A stretch of DNA of 64,000 bases from an uncultured Lachnospiraceae bacterium (GTDB taxonomy: Bacteria; Bacillota; Clostridia; Lachnospirales; Lachnospiraceae): assembly GCA_910578885.1 (NCBI GenBank), contig CAJTSH010000012.1, positions 1-64,000 on the forward strand, read 5' to 3'. Below the pieces are notes generated by a model. That model saw only the letters and a program-made list of their open reading frames with translations, did not search any database and had not been told where the DNA came from. Shown one piece after another: positions 17,871-26,297 of this stretch. Position 1 is the stretch's first letter, and each line of letters starts with the position of its first letter. A program made the translations under genes and the position numbers.

Positions 17871-18161
17871 TTACCCCCAATATACGTATGTATCATCCGG
17901 TGAATTACCGTTCCTCTCCCAAGTCGGCATCAAAGGACTTCCGAAAGGTCCGAGGTCAAGCCGGCATTCTCCGCCCTGGTCAGCAGGACATCCTTCGCAT
18001 CCGCGGTCTTTTCTGGCAATCTCTACGCCATAAGTATTTGTAACGGGATCCTGATGAATACCGTTCATGTATTTGCTTTGACAGGCAATATCGCCGCTGG
18101 CAGTGTAAACCCCCTCTGTCAGTTCGTTCTGTACCGTGATGGTTGGTCTTTCATATTTCAT
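17871..18161 (-). CDS. orphan Cys-containing small protein, paralog 1
   Basis: 96 residues, unrecognised. It starts MKYERPTITVQNELTEGVYTASG, with no signal peptide or membrane helix. Four cysteines (one before KYMNGI, two in GCEGCP, one in GECRL) and the closing LMPTWERNG..PDDT are shared with the paralog just upstream. The YE[RK]PT...EGVYxxSG opening resembles the leader-like N-termini of many small Lachnospiraceae proteins, some of which are suspected peptide precursors (from memory, unverified). AAGGAG precedes ATG. No maturation enzyme or transporter is adjacent. Confidence 0.7.
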   Translation of the reverse strand: MKYERPTITVQNELTEGVYTASGDIACQSKYMNGIHQDPVTNTYGVEIARKDRGCEGCPADQGGECRLDLGPFGSPLMPTWERNGNSPDDTYVYWG

Positions 18162-18210
18162 TATATTCTTCTCCTTATAAATTAAAAAATTGATTAAATT
18201 GTTGATAGGT

Positions 18211-18510
18211 TTACTCCGTATACAAGAATGTCTCGTCTGGTGTATGACCGTCTTTTTCCCATTGTGGCATTAAAAGTTCATAAGAACCCTCTTCGCAGCG
18301 GCATGCCCAGTTGCGATCGCCGGGACATGTCTGACATCCCATCTTACGTCCGGTGGTCTCCGTGCCAACCGGGATACGTCCGCCGGCAGGCGCCTGATAG
18401 ATACCGTTCATATATTGGCTGCTGCATGTCGTGTAAAGAGTACCGCTGTGGGCGTATACGCCTTCAGTTACTTCGTTTTGAGCAACAACTGTGGGCTTTT
18501 CGTACTGCAT
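18211..18510 (-). CDS. orphan Cys-containing small protein, paralog 2
   Basis: 99 residues, unrecognised, clearly paralogous to the following gene. Shared blocks are M[QK]YE[KR]PT, QNE, TEGVY, C-S-x-YMNGI-x-Q, GCxxCPxD and LMPxWExxG with PDET. It has five cysteines, one more than its paralog (ACRCEEG). The ATG at 18510 has GGGAGGG 8 bases upstream. The two genes are 49 bp apart on one strand and probably co-transcribed, ending at the terminator near 17840. A hairpin repeat lies in the leader. Confidence 0.7.
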   Translation of the reverse strand: MQYEKPTVVAQNEVTEGVYAHSGTLYTTCSSQYMNGIYQAPAGGRIPVGTETTGRKMGCQTCPGDRNWACRCEEGSYELLMPQWEKDGHTPDETFLYTE

Positions 18511-18542
18511 TTCATCAACCCTCCCTTTTTTGGTATAGTATT

Positions 18543-18575
18543 GCTTATGAGAATCTGGCATTTGGATTCTCATAA
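18543..18575 (-). repeat. TTATGAGAATC hairpin repeat, copy 1
   Basis: TTATGAGAATC and GATTCTCATAA form an 11-bp perfect stem with a 9-base loop. Read on the minus strand (ending in CTCATAAGC) it aligns with the hairpin at 51623, and both sit in the leader of the next gene about 25-35 bases before the start codon. Confidence 0.65.
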
Positions 18576-18603
18576 ATGACGATGCTTTAGCGCCGTCCAT
18601 CTG

Positions 18604-18634
18604 ATTATGTGAAGCTGATGTTGCTTTACATAAT
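18604..18634. repeat. TTATGYGAAGC palindromic repeat
   Basis: ATTATGTGAAGC-TGATGTT-GCTTTACATAAT is a 12-bp stem with one mismatch. Related palindromes are at 32230 (TTATGCGGAGC...GCTTCACATAA) and, as a half copy, at 51598 (TTATGCGAAGC). Confidence 0.55.
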
Positions 18635-18721
18635 ATATTCATTATATATCATAAATAAGGTGGGATTCAATGATAAATTACCTCAAATATAAAAAAAGTG
18701 TAAAATTTTTGCAAGAAAAAC

Positions 18722-18749
18722 TTGACGGGTTATCCGCAAACATTATAAT
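18722..18749 (+). promoter_or_regulatory. promoter of the thiC riboswitch transcript
   Basis: TTGACG (18722-18727) and TATAAT (18744-18749) are 16 bp apart, directly upstream of the TPP aptamer. Confidence 0.8.
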
Positions 18750-18764
18750 AATAAATGAAAACAA

Positions 18765-18855
18765 AATATGGGGAGCTTGCGTAAGCAGGCTGAGAGTAAG
18801 CTGTATTGCTTAGACCCACAACCTGATTTGGGTAATGCCAACGTAGGGAGCATAT
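18765..18855 (+). ncRNA. TPP riboswitch aptamer (THI element)
   Basis: The conserved THI core is present in order: GGGGAGC, GGCTGAGAGTAAGC, GACCC, AACCTGATTTGGGTAATGCC and CGTAGGGAG, with ATATG/CATAT closing P1. It senses thiamine diphosphate and controls the downstream thiC through the terminator at 18869. Confidence 0.97.
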
Positions 18856-18868
18856 GATTTAAGGATAG

Positions 18869-18909
18869 AACTGTGTAGATACCCCCGGGCGGTGTGTACG
18901 CAGTTTTTT
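18869..18909 (+). terminator. riboswitch-controlled terminator
   Basis: AACTGTGTA...TACGCAGTT, extended by ACC/GGT inside, encloses CCCGGG and is followed by six T. It lies 14 bases after the aptamer, the expression platform for transcription termination when TPP is bound. Confidence 0.85.
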
Positions 18910-18915
18910 ATTTGC

Positions 18916-18998
18916 TCAGAGGTGCGTAAAAGAATTAGAAGTTTTGCTGCACGTACCCCGCGCGGCGAGTGGGGGAGTAAGTCTTCCATGTTTGATTT
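18916..18998 (+). repeat. interspersed repeat flanking thiC, copy 1
   Basis: Contains GTACCCCGCGCGGCGAGT, GGGGGAGTAAGTCTTCC and TTTGATTTT. The same order of blocks recurs downstream of thiC (copy 2 at about 20526). About 80 bp, non-coding, function unknown. Confidence 0.6.
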
Positions 18999-19043
18999 TA
19001 CACAGAGGCACAAAAGGAAATTAGCAGCGAGTAGGAGGAAAAG

Positions 19044-20348
19044 ATGAGAAAATTTGCAACTCAGATGGAAGCGGCGAGAAAAGGAATCGTGACAGATGAA
19101 TTAAAGAAGGCGGCGGCTAAGGAGCATATGACGGCAGAAGAAATGCTGCCACTGGTGGCAGCCGGAAAGGTAGTGATCTGTGCCAACAAAAATCATACCT
19201 GCATAGATCCGGCTGGAATCGGCTCTATGTTAAGGACGAAGATAAATGTAAATCTCGGCGTATCCAGAGACTGTAAGGATTACAATGTTGAAATGGAAAA
19301 GGTAATGGCGGCGGTCAATATGGGCGCAGATGCGATTATGGATTTATCGTCTCATGGGGATACTACTGAGTTCCGAAGGAAACTGACCAGTGAATGTCCA
19401 GCAATGATAGGGACGGTTCCGGTCTATGATTCTGTGATACATTATCAGAGGGATCTGGATACGCTGACAGCAGAGGATTTTATTGATGTGATCAGGAATC
19501 ATGCAAGGGATGGAGTAGATTTTGTCACTATTCACTGTGGAATTACCAGAAAAACAATTGAGCAGATAAAAAAGCATGAACGTAAAATGAATATTGTCTC
19601 CAGAGGCGGCTCTCTTGTCTTTGCATGGATGAGCATGACGGGAGAAGAGAATCCTTTTTATGAATATTATGATGAAATTCTGGATATCTGCCGGGAATAT
19701 GACGTGACGGTATCTCTGGGAGACGCCTGCCGCCCGGGATGTCTGGCGGATGCCACTGATGTATGCCAGATGGAAGAACTGGTTCGTCTGGGCGAATTAA
19801 CGAAGCGCGCATGGGAAAAGGATGTTCAGGTCATGGTCGAGGGACCGGGCCATATGCCGATGGATCAGATTGCTGCCAATATGAAGGTTCAGCAAAGCAT
19901 TTGTCAGGGGGCGCCGTTTTATGTGTTAGGACCGTTGGTAACAGATATCGCGCCGGGTTATGATCACATCACGTCTGCAATTGGAGGAGCTATCGCAGCG
20001 GCAAGCGGGGCGGCATTCCTGTGTTATGTGACGCCGGCAGAACATTTGGCGCTTCCGAATGTAGATGATGTCAAGCAGGGCATTATGGCGTCGAAGATTG
20101 CGGCACATGCGGCAGATATCGCAAAAGGCGTGCGCTTTGCAATGGAAATGGACAACCGCATGGCAGATGCAAGACGCGCACTTGACTGGGAAGCGCAGTG
20201 GGCATGTGCAATGGATCCGGAAACGGCGAAGGCAATTCGGGATGAACGTTCACCGGAGCATGATGACACTTGTTCCATGTGTGGGAAATTCTGTGCGGTC
20301 CGCAGTATGAATAAGGCGCTTGCGGGGGAGCATATTGACATTCTGTAG
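19044..20348 (+). CDS. thiC: phosphomethylpyrimidine synthase
   Basis: Radical SAM enzyme that converts aminoimidazole ribotide to HMP-P in thiamine biosynthesis. The 434-residue protein has the short anaerobe-type length without the long N-terminal domain. It shows family blocks MGADAIMDLSSHG, GVDFVTIHCGI, VEGPGHMPMDQI and ASGAAFLCYVTPAEHL. The 4Fe-4S cysteines are C410, C413 and C417 (TCSMCGKFCAVR) near the C-terminus. AGGAGGAAAAG precedes the ATG. It is controlled by the TPP riboswitch; no other thi gene is adjacent. Confidence 0.97.
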   Translation: MRKFATQMEAARKGIVTDELKKAAAKEHMTAEEMLPLVAAGKVVICANKNHTCIDPAGIGSMLRTKINVNLGVSRDCKDYNVEMEKVMAAVNMGADAIMDLSSHGDTTEFRRKLTSECPAMIGTVPVYDSVIHYQRDLDTLTAEDFIDVIRNHARDGVDFVTIHCGITRKTIEQIKKHERKMNIVSRGGSLVFAWMSMTGEENPFYEYYDEILDICREYDVTVSLGDACRPGCLADATDVCQMEELVRLGELTKRAWEKDVQVMVEGPGHMPMDQIAANMKVQQSICQGAPFYVLGPLVTDIAPGYDHITSAIGGAIAAASGAAFLCYVTPAEHLALPNVDDVKQGIMASKIAAHAADIAKGVRFAMEMDNRMADARRALDWEAQWACAMDPETAKAIRDERSPEHDDTCSMCGKFCAVRSMNKALAGEHIDIL

Positions 20349-20442
20349 AAAAGCTTCTGAGGTGTAACATTTTATGAATTATTTCACAGAATTTTCAAAG
20401 TTTCAACAAAAAAGAGACACAATTATTTTATAAGATGAACAC

Positions 20443-20473
20443 ATCACTTGAACAAGTGATGACAAATTTTTTC
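20443..20473 (+). terminator. terminator of thiC
   Basis: ATCACTTG-AA-CAAGTGAT is a perfect stem followed by GACAAATTTTTTC, about 95 bp after the stop codon. Confidence 0.8.
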
Positions 20474-20487
20474 ATAATCTCCCCTGA

Positions 20488-20520
20488 GAACCCGTTGTGT
20501 AGCCGACAGCGGGTTCTTGT
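20488..20520 (+). terminator. second hairpin downstream of thiC
   Basis: GAACCCGTTGT / ACAGCGGGTTC (11 bp, one wobble) with a GTAGCCG loop is followed by TTGTTT. It could be a backup terminator or the end of a short RNA. Confidence 0.6.
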
Positions 20521-20525
20521 TTATG

Positions 20526-20612
20526 CACAGGGGCGTACAAGGAAATTAGCAGCAGAAGCTGCATGCGCCCCGCGCAGCGAGCGGGAGGAATAAATTCCTA
20601 CTTGATTTCCAT
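20526..20612 (+). repeat. interspersed repeat flanking thiC, copy 2
   Basis: Contains GGGCGTACAAGGAAATTAGC, GCGCCCCGCGCAGCGAGCGG, GAGGAATAAATTCCTACTTG and ATTTCC. It is homologous to copy 1 at 18916. The GAAATTAGCAGC block also occurs at 19018-19028, just before the thiC start. Confidence 0.6.
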
Positions 20613-20638
20613 GCGTTCCTGCTTATCTTAAAATCCGG

Positions 20639-20667
20639 TTGTCTCCACAAAAAGCTTACGATATAAT
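20639..20667 (+). promoter_or_regulatory. promoter of a short transcription unit
   Basis: TTGTCT (20639-20644) and TATAAT (20662-20667) are exactly 17 bp apart. A small open frame and a 13-bp-stem hairpin follow within 230 bp. Confidence 0.6.
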
Positions 20668-20746
20668 AGAAATGAAACCGTGTATCTTTGATTGATGGCT
20701 ATACGGCTTTCGTGCAACTATCAATATGTATAAAAAGGGGTTCACG

Positions 20747-20830
20747 ATGGAGCAGATTGCCGGCATTACGGATAAAGCTGTGGAGGAAGTGAAAGCGATT
20801 ATAGAAAATAGCGAGTCAGTATTGGTATAA
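20747..20830 (+). CDS. 27-residue open frame, possible small protein or gene remnant
   Basis: Encodes MEQIAGITDKAVEEVKAIIE followed by NSESVLV. AAAAGGGG lies 6 bases before the ATG and a good promoter lies 80 bp upstream. The amphipathic helix-like sequence is not recognised. It may be a small protein, the 5' remnant of a lost gene, or chance within a small RNA; conservation would decide. Confidence 0.35.
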   Translation: MEQIAGITDKAVEEVKAIIENSESVLV

Positions 20831-20855
20831 TTACGGGAATAGAGTGACAAGTGCA

Positions 20856-20892
20856 GAAGGGCGGCGAATCAGAAAAAGGTTCGCCGCCCTTC
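20856..20892 (+). terminator. hairpin ending the short transcription unit
   Basis: GAAGGGCGGCGAA / TTCGCCGCCCTTC is a perfect 13-bp stem. The following TATGCTTGTTG is a weak U-run. Confidence 0.6.
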
Positions 20893-20912
20893 TATGCTTG
20901 TTGACGTTGAAA

Positions 20913-20970
20913 AAGGTGTCATAATTTTAGCAATTAAAAAAAGGACACCTTTGTAAAATAAGACACCTTT
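20913..20970 (+). promoter_or_regulatory. GACACCTTT hairpin element upstream of GH16
   Basis: AAGGTGTC (20913-20920) pairs with GACACCTT (20944-20951), and a second GACACCTTT starts 18 bp later (20962-20970). The block GACACCTTTGTAAAATA recurs exactly upstream of GH81-2 (26498). It may be an operator set or a mobile short repeat. Confidence 0.6.
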
Positions 20971-21037
20971 AAAAAAAGGAGAAACCATTTATAATTTATC
21001 TATAATATCATTTTGCAGAGCAAAAAATAAAATAATT

Positions 21038-21065
21038 TTGTGAAATTTTCATAAAAAAGTATGCT
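21038..21065 (+). promoter_or_regulatory. candidate GH16 promoter
   Basis: TTGTGA (21038-21043), 16 bp, TATGCT (21060-21065), giving a leader of about 315 bases before the GH16 start. The rest of the region 21137-21372 shows no gene or clear structure. Confidence 0.4.
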
Positions 21066-21091
21066 TGTTTTTTATGAAAAGGAGTACGATT

Positions 21092-21157
21092 TTGTTAAAA
21101 GTGATGAAAATGAAGGGCGAAGCCCTATTTTTTGCGTGGAAAATTGAAAAAGATTAA
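21092..21157 (+). other. possible leader ORF overlapping a terminator-like hairpin
   Basis: A TTG at 21092, 7 bases after AAAGGAG, opens a 21-codon frame (MLKVMKMKGEALFFAWKIEK then D). It spans the hairpin AGGGC-GAA-GCCCT-ATTTTTT (21114-21134). A ribosome on this frame would cover the hairpin, so translation-linked attenuation of GH16 is possible. The stem is only 5 bp, so the case is weak. Confidence 0.3.
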
Positions 21158-21386
21158 AGATTGCCTTTTTGGGGAGAGGCTGCAAATGCGGGGGTTTGCT
21201 GAGGCTTTCGGAGAAAGAGGGATTTTTAATACATTGGTTTAGGAAACGGCTTTCGGGATTGGAGAGGCTGATTCCTAGGGAAGATCAAGAAAAGGGAGGT
21301 GTTTGGTAAAACTAACATGGAAAGGAAAAGCATGGTGTTTTCCATGCGGGCGAGACGATAGTTTTATCTTGAAAAGGAGGAACAAA

Positions 21387-24300
21387 ATGCGACGAAAAGT
21401 AATAAAAAGTGGAAAAAAGTATATTGCATTTGCATTAGCGCTTGCAATGATTGTTCAGCCGGCTGCGAATGTTCCGTTTGCTTCCGCTGCGGTTGTCAGT
21501 GCGGAGACGGTACAGGAAGAGACGCCGGGGCAGGGCGAACCGAAATATATTGACTTTGAGAAGATTGAACAAAGTGATTATGTTGATGGTGCAGATGTTG
21601 ACGTAAAATATGAAGGAACCACTGCAACGATTACCGGAACGGATTGGGGAAACGACTGGGGCGCTGATTCCAAGTGGCAGATTCAGTTGAAAGAACTGGT
21701 ACCGGTTACGGCAGGTGAAAAGTATGACATTTTCTTTAATGTTACATCCCAAGTTGCAAGAACAATAGTGCTAAAGCTGGGTGATGTGGATAATAATAAT
21801 GCTGTATTTCTTGAGGAAGTTATAACACTGGAAGCTGGAGTGCCGTATACTTATGAGAATACAACAACGGCAGAGGTGGATATTAATCAGTTGATGGTGC
21901 TCTTTGCATTAGGAGCTGAAATTGGAAGTGAACAGAATACAATTACGATTACTGACTTTGCATTAAGAGGCGAAAAGTCTGGTTGGGTGACTTTGGACCA
22001 GGTAATTGAGCCTGATCCGGTAGGCAAAGAATATGATTTTTCTAACACGGAATATAATCAAAAGAACGATTATGCCGATCCGGGTACTACAAAGGATGGA
22101 TATGAATTGATCTGGGCAGATGAGTTCGACGGCAATTATAGAGATGGTGCCAATGTTGATGCAAACACAGGTCTGAATCTGGACAATTGGGCATATCAGC
22201 TTGGCGATGGTACGACAGATTGCAGCAATCCGGGCTGGGGAAATAAAGAGCTTCAGGCATACACGGATAAAGAGAAAAATTTGAAAGTAAACGAAGACTT
22301 GAACGGAGACGGCGAGGGTGACGGACTGCTTAGAATCACTGCTTCCTATGAGGAAGACGGATATGATTATGCAGAAGAATCTACCAAGAAGTATACATCT
22401 GCACGTATCCGTACAACGAAGCCGGACGGTGAATTATTCAACACGACCTATGGATATATTGAGGCACGTATGTCCCTGCCGGCAACAAAGGGTGCATGGC
22501 CTGCATTCTGGATGCTTCCGCAGTCAACCAATATTTATGGCGGCTGGCCGGTATCCGGCGAGATTGACATTATGGAGACTTGCGGCGCATTTGGCGACGG
22601 TTCGATTGATAAGACATGTTCGACGCTTCACTGGGGCGCTCCGGAGCACGTATATAAGGGCAGCGGCTATACTCAGGTGGGCGCATCCGATTATACCAGC
22701 TTCCATACATATGCAGTAGATTGGGAGCCGGGTAAAATGACTTTCTACTATGACGGAAAAGCGGTTTATACATCTGAGAACTGGGCAAGCGGATTTGCAG
22801 GAGCATCCGATAAGCTTTCTTTTGACGCACCGTTTGATCAGCCGTTCTATATGATTTTAAATCTTGCGGTAGACAGCGGACAGTTCGGTGGAAGTGTAAA
22901 CAAAGCTACATTCCAGGATAATATCAATATGTATGTGGATTATGTCCGCGCATATCAGAAGACGGAAGGTTATCCGGAGAGCGTAGAACGTACGGCATCT
23001 GGTGATGTGAATGATGATTGGCAGAATTATGCCGGACAGAATCAGATTGCTGAGATTGGAGAGAACAATCTGGAAGCAGACGGATTTGCATCGGATAGCA
23101 GCGCTGATCCTCAAAAATGGTATTTATCTTGCAATGCAAATGGCACAGGCGGGGAATCGGAGCTCACCTCCAGTACCGCTGACGGCAAAACATGGGCAAA
23201 ACTTGCGATTTCGGAGGCTGGAAGCCAGGATTACTCCGTACAATTAATCGGACATTATAATGCAAAAGCCGGATATGTATACGAAGTATCCTTTGACGCA
23301 TATGCAGAAGGAAATATTGTAGGCAAGACAGTAAATTGTGATTCTAAAGAGTGGTCAGGCTGGTCTACATATGGAATTCAGTCCTTTGCTTTGAAGGGTA
23401 CACCGGAACACCATTCATTCCTGATTGACCAAACTGAGGACTTTGATAAGTGCCGTATTGAGTTTAACCTCGGCGCACAGGATTCTGGTACAGTATACAT
23501 CGGAAATGTAAAGGTTGAGATTGTAGATCCGAGTCTTGTTAACCGTGAAAATGACCGTAAACCATTGGAGGACGGAAACCTGATTTACAACAGTACCTTT
23601 GATCAGGGCAACCACCATATCGGATACTGGAGCGCTTCAGAAGGGACAACGCTCAAGGTTCCGAGATATACAACAGAGAAAATTGCAGATACGGATGTAT
23701 CCGTAATTGATATTGCATCAAAGACAAACTATGAGAATATTGCGGACGGCGTAAAGTATTACGAGCGCCGTGCACAGGTTTCTGCCAACGCTGGCACAAA
23801 GCCTGAGATTTATCAGACAGACCTTAAGATGCCGGTAGATGATTATAAGCTGAATTTTGATTTGTACAGCAAAGAAGATACGAAAGTTACTGTTTCTATC
23901 TATACGGTCGCAACGGCAGGCGAAGGCGCAGAGGCTGGAGCGGCAGAAGAAACAAAGACACTTGACAAAAAAGTGCTTACAACTGACGAGATTGACTACA
24001 AGGCAGACGGCGTAAAGAACTATGAGTGGAAGTTTGGACTGGGCGAAGAAATTAAAAATGCAGCGCTTGTACTTACTTTTGCGGACGGTTCTTCCGTACA
24101 GGTGGATAATGTAACCTTGATTGGTGAATCTCAAGGAGCAACGGTAGATTCATTGCCGATGGGACCTGACGTGACTTGGAAGACAGACGGCTGTGATGTC
24201 AGCGCTGAAAATGGCACGGTAGTAGCATCCGGTATTACAAGCGGAACCGCATGGTATGCTCCGCAAGTAATAAGCAGCAATTATGGATTGGCAAGCGGTA

Positions 24301-26291
24301 ATAATTATAAGCTGACCTTTAAGTATAAGATGGAAGGAAACTCCAATAATACTGCAGAATATATCATTCAGGAGGATAAAGGCAGTTACACAGTATTTGG
24401 AAACGGACCGACGAAGTTTACCTATGACCCAAGCAAGGCAGACGCAGACGGTTTCTGCACCTATGAAACAACAATTCCGGCAACAGTATCGCTGAATAAT
24501 GTTCACATGGTATTTGGCTTTGGAAACAGTAAGGCAAGCGATGTGACATTTACATTTAAAGATGTTGAGATGAAGCTTGTAGAGGCAGGCGACGAGGGAG
24601 ACGACTCGGGCGCAATCAAGATTCCGGGCAGCTTTGCAATCACGTATATTTTAAATGGCGGCGTGAATGCTGAGGCTAATCCAAGCAGATACAAAGAAGG
24701 AGAAGGCTTGGCAAGTATTGCAGCACCGACGAAAGAAGGAAAAGATTTCCTTGGATGGTCAATCGAAGAGGCTGGAACGAAGTACGTTTCTTCTATTCCT
24801 GAGACATCGACTGGAAATGTAGTTTTAGTTGCAAACTGGAAGGGTGAGAATGCGGAACTTCCGACTATTACGGCTCAGCCGACAGGTAAGACCTATAGAG
24901 AGGGAGATACGGCGGAATTGACCGTAGCGGCAACCGCACCTGAGGGAGGAACCTTAAGCTATCAGTGGTATCAGAATACAAAGAACAGTGTAGAAGGTGC
25001 AAAAGAAATCAGCGGGGCAACTTCTGCAACATATGCGCCTAGCACGGCAGCAGCAGGAACGACCTATTACTTCTGTAAGGTAACAAATACAGACGAGACA
25101 GCAACAAACACGACGACGGCATATTTGGAAAGTGATATCGCAGAAGTTGTCGTAGTTAAACGTGTAGATGCAGAAGTTCCGACGATTACAACCCAGCCGG
25201 CAGGCAAGACCTATACGGCGGGAGCAACGGCAACAGCATTGACTGTAGCTGCAACTGTAAGCGACGGAGGAACCTTAAGCTATCAGTGGTATCGTAATAC
25301 TGCAAACAACACAACTACTGGAACTGCGATTCCAGGAGCAACTAACGCAGCTTATACTCCGGCAGTATCGGCAGCAGGAACGACCTATTATTACTGTGTA
25401 GTAACAAATACGAATACCGCAGTAAACGGAACAACGACGGCAACCGCAACAACAAATACAGCAGCAATTGTTGTAAATGCAACAGTGCCGTCAAAGCCAA
25501 CAACATACACCGTGACCTTTAATTCGAACGGCGGAACAAGCGTGGCAGCCCAGATTGTAGAGGCTGGCAAAACAGCAAAAACGCCGACGGCGCCGACTAG
25601 AAGCGGTTACACATTTGCAGGCTGGTACAACGGGGCAACAGCATATAACTTCAATACACCAGTAAATTCTAATCTGACACTGACTGCAAAATGGACTGCT
25701 AATAACCAAGGCGGAAATAACCAAGGCAATGTGGTTAAGGTAACCAAGGTTAAAATTACCGGAGACTCCAAAAAGATTGCCGCAGGTAAGAAGATTACCT
25801 TAAAGGCAAATGTTACTCCGGCTACTGCAACCAACAAGAAAGTGAAATGGAAGAGCAGTAATACGAAATACGCAACAGTAAATAGCAAGGGTGTTGTAAC
25901 TACGAAGAAAGCAGGGGCAGGGAAGACGGTTACGATTACTGCAACTGCGCAGGATGGAAGCAACAAGAAAGCTACTTACAAGATCACGATTATGAATAAG
26001 GCTGTTAAAAAGGTAAAACTGACGGCAAAGACCAAGACTGTGAAAGCTGGTAAGAAGCTGACGGTAAAGGCATCTGTGACCCTGACTGGGAAGATATACA
26101 AGAAGTCAAAGTCTACGAAAGCCAACAAGACCTTAGCTTGGAAGTCAAGCAATAAGAAGTATGCAACAGTAAATAGCAAGGGTGTTGTAAGTACAAAGAA
26201 GGCAGGAAAGGGCAAGACGGTAACAATTACTGCAACTGCAACAGATGGAAGCAAAAAGAAAGCAACCATCAAGATTAAACTTACAAAATAA
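21387..26291 (+). CDS. secreted multimodular GH16 beta-1,3-glucanase (laminarinase type)
   Basis: 1634 residues. After a signal peptide (about 1-33) comes a CBM4/9-like beta-sandwich (about 50-215). The GH16 domain (about 240-525) has catalytic motif GEIDIMETCG with nucleophile E392, D394 and acid/base E397. Two or three more CBM-like sandwiches follow (about 540-1075), then an InlB-type repeat (YILNGGVN...FLGWS...VLVANW), two Ig-like repeats (LSYQWYQNT / LSYQWYRNT), a second InlB repeat, and two Lys-rich Big_2 domains ending KIKLTK. Predicted to cut beta-1,3-(1,4)-glucans. ATG 21387 has AAAGGAGG; the frame extends upstream to 21303 without an equal site. GH81-2 follows on the same strand after a terminator. 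Confidence 0.93.
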   Translation: MRRKVIKSGKKYIAFALALAMIVQPAANVPFASAAVVSAETVQEETPGQGEPKYIDFEKIEQSDYVDGADVDVKYEGTTATITGTDWGNDWGADSKWQIQLKELVPVTAGEKYDIFFNVTSQVARTIVLKLGDVDNNNAVFLEEVITLEAGVPYTYENTTTAEVDINQLMVLFALGAEIGSEQNTITITDFALRGEKSGWVTLDQVIEPDPVGKEYDFSNTEYNQKNDYADPGTTKDGYELIWADEFDGNYRDGANVDANTGLNLDNWAYQLGDGTTDCSNPGWGNKELQAYTDKEKNLKVNEDLNGDGEGDGLLRITASYEEDGYDYAEESTKKYTSARIRTTKPDGELFNTTYGYIEARMSLPATKGAWPAFWMLPQSTNIYGGWPVSGEIDIMETCGAFGDGSIDKTCSTLHWGAPEHVYKGSGYTQVGASDYTSFHTYAVDWEPGKMTFYYDGKAVYTSENWASGFAGASDKLSFDAPFDQPFYMILNLAVDSGQFGGSVNKATFQDNINMYVDYVRAYQKTEGYPESVERTASGDVNDDWQNYAGQNQIAEIGENNLEADGFASDSSADPQKWYLSCNANGTGGESELTSSTADGKTWAKLAISEAGSQDYSVQLIGHYNAKAGYVYEVSFDAYAEGNIVGKTVNCDSKEWSGWSTYGIQSFALKGTPEHHSFLIDQTEDFDKCRIEFNLGAQDSGTVYIGNVKVEIVDPSLVNRENDRKPLEDGNLIYNSTFDQGNHHIGYWSASEGTTLKVPRYTTEKIADTDVSVIDIASKTNYENIADGVKYYERRAQVSANAGTKPEIYQTDLKMPVDDYKLNFDLYSKEDTKVTVSIYTVATAGEGAEAGAAEETKTLDKKVLTTDEIDYKADGVKNYEWKFGLGEEIKNAALVLTFADGSSVQVDNVTLIGESQGATVDSLPMGPDVTWKTDGCDVSAENGTVVASGITSGTAWYAPQVISSNYGLASGNNYKLTFKYKMEGNSNNTAEYIIQEDKGSYTVFGNGPTKFTYDPSKADADGFCTYETTIPATVSLNNVHMVFGFGNSKASDVTFTFKDVEMKLVEAGDEGDDSGAIKIPGSFAITYILNGGVNAEANPSRYKEGEGLASIAAPTKEGKDFLGWSIEEAGTKYVSSIPETSTGNVVLVANWKGENAELPTITAQPTGKTYREGDTAELTVAATAPEGGTLSYQWYQNTKNSVEGAKEISGATSATYAPSTAAAGTTYYFCKVTNTDETATNTTTAYLESDIAEVVVVKRVDAEVPTITTQPAGKTYTAGATATALTVAATVSDGGTLSYQWYRNTANNTTTGTAIPGATNAAYTPAVSAAGTTYYYCVVTNTNTAVNGTTTATATTNTAAIVVNATVPSKPTTYTVTFNSNGGTSVAAQIVEAGKTAKTPTAPTRSGYTFAGWYNGATAYNFNTPVNSNLTLTAKWTANNQGGNNQGNVVKVTKVKITGDSKKIAAGKKITLKANVTPATATNKKVKWKSSNTKYATVNSKGVVTTKKAGAGKTVTITATAQDGSNKKATYKITIMNKAVKKVKLTAKTKTVKAGKKLTVKASVTLTGKIYKKSKSTKANKTLAWKSSNKKYATVNSKGVVSTKKAGKGKTVTITATATDGSKKKATIKIKLTK

Positions 26292-26297
26292 CAGCAA

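Noticed and set aside
18769..18909. Cobalamin or other riboswitch classes in the thiC leader
   Set aside because: The THI core blocks are unmistakable, so only the TPP riboswitch is called.
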